64,000 nucleotides of DNA from Variovorax sp. DXTD-1 (GCF_003984625.1 NZ_RWKH01000019.1:60336-124335); one strand, 5' to 3'; positions 36,270 to 44,546 are shown, counted from the stretch's first letter. The notes: a model not told the origin generated them from the letters alone. Translations and numbers: made by a program.

Positions 36270-37514
36270 TTAGCCCGCCGGCTGTAGCCGCGGCTGCTTG
36301 CCGGCGTGGTCGGTGCGAGGGAAGGTGAGTGCGATGAGCACCGCGCCGAGCCCCACGGCCGTCGAGCCGATGTACATCCAGGCGTAGCTGCCATAGCGAT
36401 CGAAGAGCCACCCGCCCAGCACCGGGCCGAGCGCCATGCCCAGGCTGGACAGCATCGACGCCGCGCCCAGCACGGTGCCCAGGATGCGGGCGCCGAAGTA
36501 GTCGCGCGCCAGCACCGCGTAGAGCGGCATCACGCCGCCATAGGCGAGGCCGAAAACAATGGCCACGGCATAGAAGCCGCCCAGCTGGTTGACCAGCAGG
36601 TAGCTGGCGGCGGCAAAGGCCTGGATCAGCAGCCCGGCAACGAGCACCCGCTTGGCGCCCAGCCGGTCCGCCAGTACGCCGAAGAGCAGCCGCCCACCCA
36701 GCCCCGCGGCGCCTTCCATGCTGTAGATGGTGACGGCCGCGAACGTCGGAAGCCCGCAGCCGATTGCATAGCTGACCGTGTGGAAGATCGGCCCCGAATG
36801 CGCCGCGCAGCAGGCAAAGAACGTGATCCCGAGCACGAGGAATGCGCGCGAGCGAAGCGCCTGCCCCACCTTCATCTGCGGCGCTGGTGCTGCGCCTCCG
36901 GCAGGGGAAGCGGAAGCGGCCGCGGGCGCCGCGCGAATGAGCCAGACCGCGGGCAACAGCACGACCCACGCGCCGATGCCGATGATCAGCTGCGCCATGC
37001 GCCAGTCGTAGTGCATGACCAGCCACGCAGCCAGCGGAGAGATGGTCATTGGCGCAACGCCCATTCCGGCCGAGACGAGCGACACCGCCAGGCTGCGATG
37101 CCTGTCGAACCACGATGCGGTGGTTGCAATCACCGGTGCGAAGAAGCTGCCGGCGGCAATGCCCATCAGCACGCCGTAGAAAAGCTGGAACTCGATCAAG
37201 GTCGACGCGCGGCTCGCCAGCACCGTCGAGAGCCCCAGCAGCACCGTGCCCGCCAGCACCACCACGCGCGGGCCGTAGAGGTCGCTCAGCGCGCCCCAGC
37301 CGAAGCCGGCAACGCCCATGCTCAGGAAGGCCAGCGTCATGGCGCTTGAAATGCCGGCCCGCGACCAGCCGGTCGCCGCGCTCATCGGCTCCAGGAAAAC
37401 CGCCAGCGAGAACAGCACGCCAATGGCCACGCAAGTCATCAGCGCGCCGGCGGCAACAATGGACCAGTTCGAATCGAGCGCGTCGGCCGGGCGCGCGGAG
37501 GCATGGATGTTCAT
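36270..37514 (-). CDS. MFS transporter (monocarboxylate/oxalate-formate antiporter type)
   Basis: 414 residues, 12 membrane helices in two halves separated by an Ala/Pro-rich cytoplasmic loop (about 195-215). Seen: GALSDLYGPRVVVLAG (MFS motif A after helix 2), ATTASWFDRHRSLAVSLVSAGMGVAP, and in the second half GGRLLFGVLADRLGAKRVLVAG. This pattern matches the MCT/OFA group, which moves small organic acids. Single gene; a perfect 12-bp palindrome lies 32 bases before the start codon. Confidence 0.92.
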   Translation of the reverse strand: MNIHASARPADALDSNWSIVAAGALMTCVAIGVLFSLAVFLEPMSAATGWSRAGISSAMTLAFLSMGVAGFGWGALSDLYGPRVVVLAGTVLLGLSTVLASRASTLIEFQLFYGVLMGIAAGSFFAPVIATTASWFDRHRSLAVSLVSAGMGVAPMTISPLAAWLVMHYDWRMAQLIIGIGAWVVLLPAVWLIRAAPAAASASPAGGAAPAPQMKVGQALRSRAFLVLGITFFACCAAHSGPIFHTVSYAIGCGLPTFAAVTIYSMEGAAGLGGRLLFGVLADRLGAKRVLVAGLLIQAFAAASYLLVNQLGGFYAVAIVFGLAYGGVMPLYAVLARDYFGARILGTVLGAASMLSSLGMALGPVLGGWLFDRYGSYAWMYIGSTAVGLGAVLIALTFPRTDHAGKQPRLQPAG

Positions 37515-37545
37515 CGTCTGCTCCGAAAGAAAGATGGATATGGTG

Positions 37546-37557
37546 AACCAATTGGTT
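37546..37557. promoter_or_regulatory. Palindromic candidate operator upstream of the MFS gene
   Basis: AACCAATTGGTT, a perfect 12-bp palindrome in the short AT-rich promoter region of the transporter. Regulator not identified; no regulator gene adjoins. Confidence 0.5.
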
Positions 37558-37624
37558 GACTATACCGGCATTTCTTTTTTTGCGCACGCTCCTGTCACCG
37601 GGCGCAATTGAGCGGTGACCTGCG

Positions 37625-37803
37625 CTGTACCAGTCGGCGGACGCGGGCCGCATCAGCAACTGCCGGCCGACGACGATGTCGACCTGTACTTCCTTGGCCC
37701 CAAGCCTTTCATGAAGGCGGTCCATGTCAGCAGCCTTGAGCTGGGCGTGCCCAAGCAGCAACTGCGCTACGAGTTCTTCGGGCCGCTCGAAGCGCTGGAG
37801 GCG
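37625..37803 (+). pseudogene. hmp: C-terminal remnant of flavohemoprotein (NO dioxygenase)
   Basis: LPADDDVDLYFLGPKPFMKAV and, after a short gap, LGVPKQQLRYEFFGPLEALEA match the end of the FAD/NAD-binding reductase domain of Hmp (xxFYxCGPxPFM...LGVPxxxIxxExFGP). A further piece (QSADAGRIS) sits just upstream in another frame. The globin and most of the reductase are absent, so the gene is dead. Confidence 0.7.
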
Positions 37804-37861
37804 GAAAGGGCAAACGATGCGCAGGCAGCATCTCGCAGCAGCGGGGGCGCCTGGTCTCCTC

Positions 37862-38141
37862 TCACCGTTCGTCAGTGGGCAGGCGGCGAGCCGCTTCGCG
37901 GCAGGCTTGCACGAAGCGTTGCGCGGCCGCGGCGTCGGGCCCGTCGAGCGCCGGCGGCACGGAGGGCTCGTTTTGCACGGCCGCGCGAAGACGACAGCGC
38001 AATACCGAGGGAACGCCGCAGGACCGCCGGGATGTTCTCGTCTTCGACGAGAAGAAGAGCGGCGATACGTGCGGCCCTTGGCGTCAACTCCACGGCCTGT
38101 TCATACAGGGGGCCGATTCGCATGGGTGTTCGCGCGATCAC
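37862..38141 (-). pseudogene. Small ORF coupled to the next gene, apparently frameshifted
   Basis: Starts GTG at 38141, overlapping the stop of the upstream ORF as ATGTGA, and reads MIARTPMRIGPLYEQAVELT, then RAARIAALLLVEDENIPAVLR. After about 38010 this frame becomes Arg-rich, while the neighbouring frame gives a better protein (RAAVQNEPSVPPALDGPDAA, AQRFVQACREAARRLPTDER) up to the stop at 37862. That suggests a one-base frame change near 37990-38010. Function unknown. Confidence 0.35.
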
Positions 38142-38413
38142 ATCAACCGCAATCCCCGGTTGAACTGCATGAAGGTCTTGATGGGTGCCGGCGCGTTGCC
38201 CATCTTCGCTATCTCGGCGCGGCCGTCTTCCGTGATGCGGATCACAGTGGCCATGCGCGACGATACATAGGGCGAAGTCGGCTTGAGCGTCGTGATCTCG
38301 GCCTCGATCAAGCCTGTGGCCAGGAGCACCGAGACGTGCCGGATTTCCTCCGGATTGGCGACTCGAACCGGTAGCTGCACATGCTGCAGCCTGTTCAAGA
38401 ACGAAAGCGGCAT
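38138..38413 (-). CDS. Small hypothetical protein
   Basis: 91 residues from Met at 38413 (MPLSFLNRLQHVQLPVRVAN). Contains VLLATGLIEAEITTLKP and RMATVIRITEDGRAEIAKMG, reminiscent of a winged-helix-like effector rather than an enzyme. Its stop overlaps the GTG of the next minus-strand ORF, suggesting a two-gene unit. Similar small basic-acidic proteins occur in Comamonadaceae as far as I recall, but I cannot name it. Confidence 0.55.
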   Translation of the reverse strand: MPLSFLNRLQHVQLPVRVANPEEIRHVSVLLATGLIEAEITTLKPTSPYVSSRMATVIRITEDGRAEIAKMGNAPAPIKTFMQFNRGLRLM

Positions 38414-38627
38414 TCGATTCTCCGTTGCAGGCGCTAACCCTTGCGGGGGGAACACCTCGGAGGCAATCCACGTGCCCGAACCGCGCCCCCGTCGCGGTCC
38501 TGTTGGTTGTAGCACCTGCTCTGGTTACTACCTATGCGCCAAATGGCTACCGTCTGGTGGTAGTAGAAAGACTTACTGCATATATCGCTGTGAATTGTTC
38601 CGCCGCGATGTCTGGTACAAAAGGCCG

Positions 38628-39767
38628 ATGACCGTTCCACTCGCGGTTTCCCTCGTCGATCTCCTTTTCGGACTGGCGCTCGGGCCCTCTGGCGGGGCCG
38701 CTCGCAACCGTTGCTCGCTCGAAGGCCTCGCCTGGAAGAAATCCAGCCGCGAAGGCGTGCTCGAGGTCACTGTCCAGGAACTGGAAGCGACCGCGCTGCA
38801 GTTCGCATCTGGACCTCTGGTACTCGAGATCGGCCGCATCGCCGTGCATGCGCTTGCAGGCCAGGTGCGCACCGGCGATGCCGGCGTACTGAGCCTCTCT
38901 GCCGTCCAGGCAGCCGAAGCCGAGCTCTCGGCAGTGAGGCTGCAGGGGCCCTTGGTCATGCCGCCGCAAATTCAGACGGCGTTGCAGGCCCTGCAGAGCG
39001 CGGGCGGCGCGGCACCGGCTGCCGGTGGCGCCACCACGCCCCAGGCGGCAGCCGACGCCTGGCGCCTCGGTCCGCTCGGGCAAGCGGAGGGCGCGATTCG
39101 CGGGCGGATCACCGATGCGCACCTGTTGTTCGACGCGGATGTCACGGTGCCCATAGAGCATGGGCAGATCGATTTCAACGACGCGACGGTCGAGCACGTG
39201 GGCCCGGATTCGCGCATGGGCGTGAGTCGGCTCGGGCTCTATGTCGATGCGCCGAACGGCCGCAGCTACCTGTACCAGTTCGCTTCGGCGCCGCTTGCCG
39301 GTGTGGAGTTCGAGCGCCGCGGTGCCTTGCTGAGCCCGTGGGTTTCCGAGCGCGGCAAGCTGCACTTGCAGGCGTTTGCCGAGGCCATGCTGCGCCAGTG
39401 CATGGGCGGCCACGGCCAGGGGTTGACCGAGCAGGCGCGCCTGCTTCTGGGCCGCACGGCGATTTCGGGCGAGGTGCAGCTTGGCGACGGAGTTCTCGCG
39501 GTGCCGGGTGCACAGGCGCACATGGAGGGCCGCGGCGAAGGGCGCAACGCAGTCGGCATGCACTCCGATGCGCTCGGCCAGGGCCTGACAGTGGAGATGG
39601 CTTCGCTTTCAGCCCGCGATGCGGCCGCGACGTGGAAGGGCGTGCAGCTGGGCTGCGACAGGATCACCGCGCGGCTCAAGCTCCAGCTCCTGATCGAAGG
39701 CGCACACGTGCGCTTCGTGATCGAGATCGAGAACTGCAAGCTCGCAGGGCTGCGGCTCGATCTTTAG
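38628..39767 (+). CDS. Conserved-looking hypothetical protein
   Basis: 379 residues from Met at 38628 (MTVPLAVSLVDLLFGLALG). The frame is open much further upstream, but only as a shadow. The body alternates beta-strand-like segments (VLEVTVQELEATALQF, LVLEIGRIAVHALAGQVR, GRITDAHLLFDADVTVPIEHGQI, AISGEVQLGDGVLAVPG) with Ala-rich linkers, recalling AsmA/DUF-type lipid-contact proteins with long beta-sheets; that resemblance is impressionistic. No signal peptide or catalytic motif. Convergent with the SDR gene. Confidence 0.7.
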   Translation: MTVPLAVSLVDLLFGLALGPSGGAARNRCSLEGLAWKKSSREGVLEVTVQELEATALQFASGPLVLEIGRIAVHALAGQVRTGDAGVLSLSAVQAAEAELSAVRLQGPLVMPPQIQTALQALQSAGGAAPAAGGATTPQAAADAWRLGPLGQAEGAIRGRITDAHLLFDADVTVPIEHGQIDFNDATVEHVGPDSRMGVSRLGLYVDAPNGRSYLYQFASAPLAGVEFERRGALLSPWVSERGKLHLQAFAEAMLRQCMGGHGQGLTEQARLLLGRTAISGEVQLGDGVLAVPGAQAHMEGRGEGRNAVGMHSDALGQGLTVEMASLSARDAAATWKGVQLGCDRITARLKLQLLIEGAHVRFVIEIENCKLAGLRLDL

Positions 39768-39779
39768 GGCCGGCCCGGC

Positions 39780-40484
39780 TCAGGCGGCCTGCGGAAGGTA
39801 GCTGGGCCGCGGCGCTGTCATGCCGCGCTTGAGCTGCCGGGTGATTTCATCGGCCAGCACTTCGTCCTCGCCGGCTTCGAGCCCGTCGAGCGCCCGCTTG
39901 ACGATGTCTCCGGGGCTGGTCTTGGGAACGTCGAACCCGCGCGTCAGGTCGGTATCGACATAGGCCATGTGCAGCGCCAGCACCTGGGTCTGCTGTGCCG
40001 AAAGTTCGCTGCGCAATGCGTTGGTGAGCGACCAGGCCGCCGACTTGCTGGCCGAATAGGCCGCCAGCTCGCCGCCGTTCGCCCATGACGCAGCCGACAG
40101 CACATTGAGCAGCGCGCCGCCGCCGTTGGCCTTGAGAATCGGCGCGAAGGCCTTGCTCATGCGCAGCACCGCAAAGAAGTTGGTCTCGAAGATGCGCCGC
40201 GTGACCTCTTCGCTGTCGGATGCGAGAAAGCCTCCCACTTGGGCAATGCCCGCGTTGTTGACCACCAGCGTCACGTCGGATGCCTGCGCGGCGGCGGCCG
40301 TCACGTCTTGCGGGTTGTCGACGTCAAGCCGCATTGCCTGAACGCCCGAGTGCGTTACAGCCACGGGGTTTCGTGCGCCGGCATACACCTTGCGCGCGCC
40401 GCGGGCGAGCAGTTCGCGTGCAAATACCAAGCGGATGCCGCGATTGGCGCCAGTGACGAGAGCAACGGAATTTTCGATCTTCAT
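39780..40484 (-). CDS. SDR-family oxidoreductase
   Basis: 234 residues. Rossmann fold with nucleotide motif TGANRGIR (residues 11-18), where the usual last Gly of TGxxxGxG is Arg; DVDNPQDV; VVNNAGIA; catalytic Ser in LSAAS and YSASK. Family role: NAD(P)-dependent reduction/oxidation of an alcohol or carbonyl. It is the last gene of a minus-strand series tetR, quinone reductase, SDR, with 36 bases to the preceding gene, so it is probably induced with it. Substrate unknown. Confidence 0.9.
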   Translation of the reverse strand: MKIENSVALVTGANRGIRLVFARELLARGARKVYAGARNPVAVTHSGVQAMRLDVDNPQDVTAAAAQASDVTLVVNNAGIAQVGGFLASDSEEVTRRIFETNFFAVLRMSKAFAPILKANGGGALLNVLSAASWANGGELAAYSASKSAAWSLTNALRSELSAQQTQVLALHMAYVDTDLTRGFDVPKTSPGDIVKRALDGLEAGEDEVLADEITRQLKRGMTAPRPSYLPQAA

Positions 40485-40520
40485 GGGAATCTCCTAGGTG
40501 GGGTGGGGGACGAACGAAGC

Positions 40521-41522
40521 TCACTTGACCTTGATGACGACCTTGCCCTTGGCACGGCCTGCTTCGACATAGGCCAGGGCTTCATTGGTGGACTCGAACG
40601 GGAACACGTGGTCCACCACCGGGCGGATGGTGCCGGCCTCGAACAGGCGGGTGATCTCGCGCAGCTGGCTCCCGTTCGCCCTCATGAAGAGAAACGAGAA
40701 ACCGACGCCGCGGCCCTCGGCCCTGCGCCTGATGCCCGCGCTCAGGAGCCGCATGACCAGTTTCACGAAGCCGGGTGCGCCGCTTTGCTTGCCGAACTCG
40801 GGGTCGGGCGGTCCGGAGATGGTGATGAGCTTTCCGCCGCGCTTGAGCACGTGGAGCGACTTTTCAAGCGTCTTGCCGTCCTGGCTGTTCAGCACCACGT
40901 CGTAGTCCCGCAAGACATCCTCGAAGTCTTGCGACCGGTAGTCGACGACGACATCCGCGCCCAGGCTCTTGACGAGGGCCGCATTGGCCGCGCTCGTCGT
41001 CGTGGCAACAGTGGCGCCCAACTGCTTGGCCAACTGAATGGCAAAGGTGCCGACCCCGCCGGAACCCGCCTGGATGAAAACCTTCTGGCCCTTCTCGAGG
41101 CCGGCCTTCTCGACAAGTGCCTGCCACGCCGTCAGCGCCACCAGGGGAATGGAGGCTGCTTCCTCCATCGTCAGGTTGTTGGGCTTGAGCGCGAGCGACG
41201 CCTCCTTGACCGGAACGAACTCGGCAAAGGTGCCGATGCGGAAATCATCGACTCGCGCATACACCTCGTCGCCCGGCTTGAACTGCCGCACGCGCGCGCC
41301 GGCCTTCACGACCACGCCCGCCACGTCGTGGCCCAGCACCAAGGGCAGGCGGTAGGGCAGGATGAGCTTGAACTCGCCGTTCCTGATCTTGGCGTCCAGC
41401 AGGTTCACGCCGGCGGCATGAACCTCGACCAGGACCTCGTCGTCGCGCAGCTCCGGCGTTGGTATCTCCGCCGCTCGCAGCGGCCGCTTCTTGCGGTACC
41501 GGTCAAGAACAAAAGCTTTCAT
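40521..41522 (-). CDS. NADP-dependent quinone/enone oxidoreductase (MDR superfamily)
   Basis: 333 residues, zinc-independent medium-chain reductase: GroES-like N-domain ([38 protein letters not shown]), cofactor loop FIQAGSGGVGTFAIQLAKQLGA (residues 150-170), and C-terminus ending VEAGRAKGKVVIKVK. No zinc Cys cluster. Such enzymes reduce quinones or alkenals with NADPH. It lies between tetR and the SDR gene, behind a TetR-type palindrome, which suggests a detoxification unit for electrophiles. Confidence 0.93.
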   Translation of the reverse strand: MKAFVLDRYRKKRPLRAAEIPTPELRDDEVLVEVHAAGVNLLDAKIRNGEFKLILPYRLPLVLGHDVAGVVVKAGARVRQFKPGDEVYARVDDFRIGTFAEFVPVKEASLALKPNNLTMEEAASIPLVALTAWQALVEKAGLEKGQKVFIQAGSGGVGTFAIQLAKQLGATVATTTSAANAALVKSLGADVVVDYRSQDFEDVLRDYDVVLNSQDGKTLEKSLHVLKRGGKLITISGPPDPEFGKQSGAPGFVKLVMRLLSAGIRRRAEGRGVGFSFLFMRANGSQLREITRLFEAGTIRPVVDHVFPFESTNEALAYVEAGRAKGKVVIKVK

Positions 41523-41590
41523 GGTCTTCCTTGTTTCCTGGCGGACCCAGGTTTGCGAACGGCGTCGGTGCCGGGATATTCATCTTCATT

Positions 41591-41610
41591 TCGCATGATG
41601 TTCATCATAT
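41591..41610. promoter_or_regulatory. TetR operator candidate before the reductase gene
   Basis: ATGATG-TT-CATCAT (41595-41608), a perfect inverted repeat within TTCGCATGATGTTCATCATA. The same 23-base context, differing at two central bases, recurs at the start of the tetR gene. Confidence 0.65.
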
Positions 41611-41647
41611 TTTGAGGCGAAAAAACAGGCATCGTTTGGCGGCGGAT

Positions 41648-42235
41648 TCAACCAGCGCCGAGGTGCTTCAATGCGGCTTCGCGCAGGCTGGCTGATAGCG
41701 CCGGCTCGTCGACCGCGCGGGCCAGCAGCAGCGTGCCCACCATGGTGGCGACCGTCACAAGGGCTCGTTCATGTGCGCCGGGCTGCCCCCAGTCGGGCGA
41801 CTGGCGGGCGACAAGATCGATCATTTCCTTGACGTGGCGAGTGGTGACGCGGCGTACCTCCGGCGCCTGGCGCGGCGTTTCGGAACCCAGCGCGGCAAGG
41901 GGACAGCCGAGCTCGATCTGCGCCACGTGCTCTGGGGAAAGGTAGGTGCGAAGCATCACCGCCAGCGCCTGCTCGGGCGGCACGCTGGCCGCCACGTTGA
42001 CCGCCACCGCGGCCGACTCGGCACACGCACGGCTCGCCGCTTCAGCCAGCATGGCTTCGCGCGACTCGAAGTGGGCATAGAAGGCGCCGTGCGTCAGGCC
42101 GGCTTCCTTCATGATGTCCGCGACGCCGGTTCCGCCGTAGCCGCTGCGGCGGATGGCGCGCGCGGCAGCGGACACGATGCGCTCGTGCGAGGCTTCCTTG
42201 GCCGAGGTTCTGGTTCCGTGCTTTGCATTTCGCAT
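41648..42235 (-). CDS. TetR/AcrR-family repressor
   Basis: 195 residues from Met at 42235 (an ATG at 42247 would lie within the operator). N-terminal HTH: HERIVSAAARAIRRSGYGGTGVADIMKEAGLTHGAFYAHFESREAM split into the usual three helices; C-terminal ligand domain of the TetR_C group with HVKEMIDLVARQ and GTLLLARAVDEP. It precedes the quinone reductase and SDR genes on the same strand and is expected to repress itself and them through the two ATGATGTnnATCAT sites. The inducer is unknown, probably an electrophile or quinone. Confidence 0.92.
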   Translation of the reverse strand: MRNAKHGTRTSAKEASHERIVSAAARAIRRSGYGGTGVADIMKEAGLTHGAFYAHFESREAMLAEAASRACAESAAVAVNVAASVPPEQALAVMLRTYLSPEHVAQIELGCPLAALGSETPRQAPEVRRVTTRHVKEMIDLVARQSPDWGQPGAHERALVTVATMVGTLLLARAVDEPALSASLREAALKHLGAG

Positions 42236-42249
42236 GATGTAGATCATAT
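42230..42249. promoter_or_regulatory. TetR operator candidate at the tetR start
   Basis: ATGAT-GTAG-ATCAT (42234-42247) in TCGCATGATGTAGATCATAT, overlapping the start codon region of tetR; a near copy of the site at 41595. Confidence 0.65.
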
Positions 42250-42346
42250 ATTTTTCTGGGGAATACGCTCACGACGGGTTCATGCGTACCGCGCCCCGTA
42301 GTGACCGCCGTGCACAATCGGCCGCATATCGAACCGCTCTCACTGA

Positions 42347-43423
42347 ATGCGAATCCACGAATTGAAACAACGGCTGCGGGAAGCCGGCGCGGGCCCCAGC
42401 CACGAGCAGCGCATCTTGCGGCTGTGGTCGCACGCGCTGCCCCGCAACAGCGGCAGGCGCCTGCCGGGGAGCTTCTTTCCGTCTTCGCTGCTCGAAGCCC
42501 TGCCGTCCATTGAAGCCGAGCTTGCGGGGCTGGCGCGCATTCACACCGTGCACGCCGGCGCGGACGGGTCCGAGCGGCTGCTCGTCGCCCTGGCGGACGG
42601 CCAGACCGTGGAGAGCGTGCTGCTGCCTCGTGAGGGCCTGTGCGTGTCGTCGCAGGTTGGCTGCGCGGTAGGGTGCCAGTTCTGCATGACCGGCCGGGAC
42701 GGGTTGCTGCGCCAGGTGGGAAGCGCCGAGATCATTGCCCAGGTCGCCCTCGCGCGCACGCGGCGGCCGGTGCGCAAGGTGGTGTTCATGGGCATGGGCG
42801 AACCGGCGCACAACCTGGACAACGTGCTGGAGGCCATCGAGCTGCTCGGTACGGTGGGCAACATCGGCCACAAGAACCTGGTGTTCTCCACCGTTGGCGA
42901 CGCGCGCGTGTTCGAGCGCCTGCCGCAAGAACGCGTGCGCCCCGCGCTGGCGCTCTCTCTGCACACCACCAAGGCCGAGCTGCGCAAGAGGCTCCTGCCG
43001 CGCGCGCCGGGCATCACGCCAGAAGAACTCGTCGATGCTGGCGAGCGCTACGCGCGCGCCACGGGCTACCCGATTCAGTACCAGTGGACGCTGCTCGAAG
43101 GCGTCAACGACGGGCCGGACGAGATCGAAGGCATCGTCAGGCTGCTGTCCGGCAAGTACGGCGTGCTGAACATGATTCCCTTCAATGCAGTGGATGGCGT
43201 GGCGTTCAGCCGCCCGTCATGGGAGCGCTGCAAGGAGATGGCCCGCACGCTGCACCAGCGCGGCATTTTGACCAAGCTGCGCAATTCCGCCGGTCAAGAC
43301 ATCGACGGCGGCTGCGGCCAACTGAGGGCGCGCGTCGCCGGGGTGCCGGTGCGGTTCGGGCGGGCAAACCGCAATCCCGCCAATCTTGTTACTCCCGCCC
43401 TTCGTCCCGCGGCGCCAAACTGA
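42347..43423 (+). CDS. RlmN/Cfr-family radical SAM RNA methyltransferase
   Basis: 358 residues. Radical SAM cluster CAVGCQFCM (residues 107-115, CxxxCxxC), then VVFMGMGEPAHNLDNVL (SAM-binding GEP), LSLHTTKAELRKRLLP, IQYQWTLLEGVND and the methyl-carrier region near RGILTKLRNSAGQDIDGGCGQL containing the second Cys. RlmN methylates A2503 of 23S rRNA and A37 of some tRNAs; Cfr methylates C8 of A2503. The N-domain is shorter and less basic than housekeeping RlmN, and the gene sits in an accessory neighbourhood, so I regard it as a paralogue. rlmN proper is not in the window. Confidence 0.85.
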   Translation: MRIHELKQRLREAGAGPSHEQRILRLWSHALPRNSGRRLPGSFFPSSLLEALPSIEAELAGLARIHTVHAGADGSERLLVALADGQTVESVLLPREGLCVSSQVGCAVGCQFCMTGRDGLLRQVGSAEIIAQVALARTRRPVRKVVFMGMGEPAHNLDNVLEAIELLGTVGNIGHKNLVFSTVGDARVFERLPQERVRPALALSLHTTKAELRKRLLPRAPGITPEELVDAGERYARATGYPIQYQWTLLEGVNDGPDEIEGIVRLLSGKYGVLNMIPFNAVDGVAFSRPSWERCKEMARTLHQRGILTKLRNSAGQDIDGGCGQLRARVAGVPVRFGRANRNPANLVTPALRPAAPN

Positions 43424-43515
43424 CTCCTGGCCGCCGACGAGCGGTGAGCAAACAGCGGACGAATCGCGCTTCTGCCACGGGGCAGGGGAGTCCGCCAACC
43501 CAGGAGATTCGAGCA

Positions 43516-44310
43516 ATGACTGCATCCACTGAAAACGGACCCAAAGACGCGCGTCCCGCCATGAACACGCCTCTCGTCGTGTCGCCCAAGGCGTGGCAAG
43601 CGGCCTATGAGCAACTGCTGGTCAAGGAAAAGGCGAACACCCGCGCGCGCGACGCGCTGGCCGCCGAGCGCCGGCGAATGCCATGGATGGCCGTGGAGAA
43701 GACCTATGCCTTCGAAGGGCCGGCGGGCAAAGCCAGCCTGGCAGACCTGTTCGAGGGGCGGCGCCAGTTGATCGTCTACCGCGCCTTCTTCGAGCCCGGC
43801 GTGTTCGGCTGGCCGGAGCATGCCTGCCGGGGCTGCTCGATGGTGGCCGACCAGGTGGCCCATGTGGCCCACCTCAACGCCCGCGACACCACGCTGGTGT
43901 TCGTCTCGCGCGCGCCCCAGCAAGATATCGCGCGGCTCCAGGCGCGCATGGGCTGGCAGATACCGTGGTTCACCCTCACCGACAGCTTCGATGCCGACTT
44001 CGGCGTGGACGAATGGCACGGCACGAACGTGTTCTACCGCGACGGCGGCCGGGTGTTCCGAACGTACTTCCTGAACAACCGCGGCGACGAGCAGATGGGC
44101 AACACCTGGAACTACCTCGACATCACGCCGCTGGGCCGCCAGGAGGTGTGGGAAGACTCGCCCGCGGGCTACCCCCAGACGCCCACCTACAAGTGGTGGA
44201 ACTGGCACGACAGCTATGCCGCCGATGCCGCGTCCGACAAGAAATGGGCCGAGGTGTCGGCCGCCGGCGAGGCGGCGTTCCGGGCGCAGCAAGCGAGCAC
44301 GAAGTCGTGA
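43516..44310 (+). CDS. DUF899-family thioredoxin-like protein
   Basis: 264 residues from ATG 43516 with CAGGAG upstream. Thioredoxin-fold relative of the DUF899 family: YRAFFEPGVFGWPEHACRGCSMVADQVAHVAHLNARDTT, FVSRAPQQDIARLQARMGWQIPWFT, DFGVDEWHGTNVFYRDG, RTYFLNNRGDEQMGNTWNYLDITPLGRQE and the terminal YKWWNWHDSY. The CxxC-like ACRGC site is in the position of a peroxiredoxin/thioredoxin active site, but the role is unknown. It is 93 bases after the RlmN-like gene and co-directional. Confidence 0.9.
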   Translation: MTASTENGPKDARPAMNTPLVVSPKAWQAAYEQLLVKEKANTRARDALAAERRRMPWMAVEKTYAFEGPAGKASLADLFEGRRQLIVYRAFFEPGVFGWPEHACRGCSMVADQVAHVAHLNARDTTLVFVSRAPQQDIARLQARMGWQIPWFTLTDSFDADFGVDEWHGTNVFYRDGGRVFRTYFLNNRGDEQMGNTWNYLDITPLGRQEVWEDSPAGYPQTPTYKWWNWHDSYAADAASDKKWAEVSAAGEAAFRAQQASTKS

Positions 44311-44513
44311 GATTGGCAGCCCAGGCCAGCGCTTGGGCTGTTCGACATCGCAGCCCCGCGCGAGTACCTCGCTCAGCGCCGCCAGGAGTTGAGCGCCACT
44401 GAGGCTATTTCCGATTTGCTCTGTTCAAGACGTATTTCGACTTCTTTACCTTCATTAATTTTCGTCGTACGAAATACATTTCAGCGAGCGCTTGCAAGCC
44501 GAAATCCTCGGTA

Positions 44514-44538
44514 TGGTCAGACCGGTCTGGTCAAACCA
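44514..44538. promoter_or_regulatory. Tandem GntR/FadR-type operator sites before the ABC operon
   Basis: TGGTCAGACC (44514-44523) and TGGTCAAACCA (44528-44538) share TGGT-N3-ACC, 14 bases apart, ending eight bases before the ATG at 44547. TGGT-N3-ACCA is the pattern bound by FadR-subfamily GntR proteins, and such a gene is part of this operon (49383). Confidence 0.65.
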
Positions 44539-44546
44539 CATTGCAA

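Noticed and set aside
35953..37761. Minus-strand frame of 602 codons spanning the MFS gene
   Set aside because: Out-of-frame reading of the MFS gene, whose own frame carries all the transporter motifs.
44317..44340. Inverted repeat CAGCCCA/TGGGCTG after the DUF899 gene as terminator
   Set aside because: The stem is good but no T-run follows, so an intrinsic terminator is not supported.
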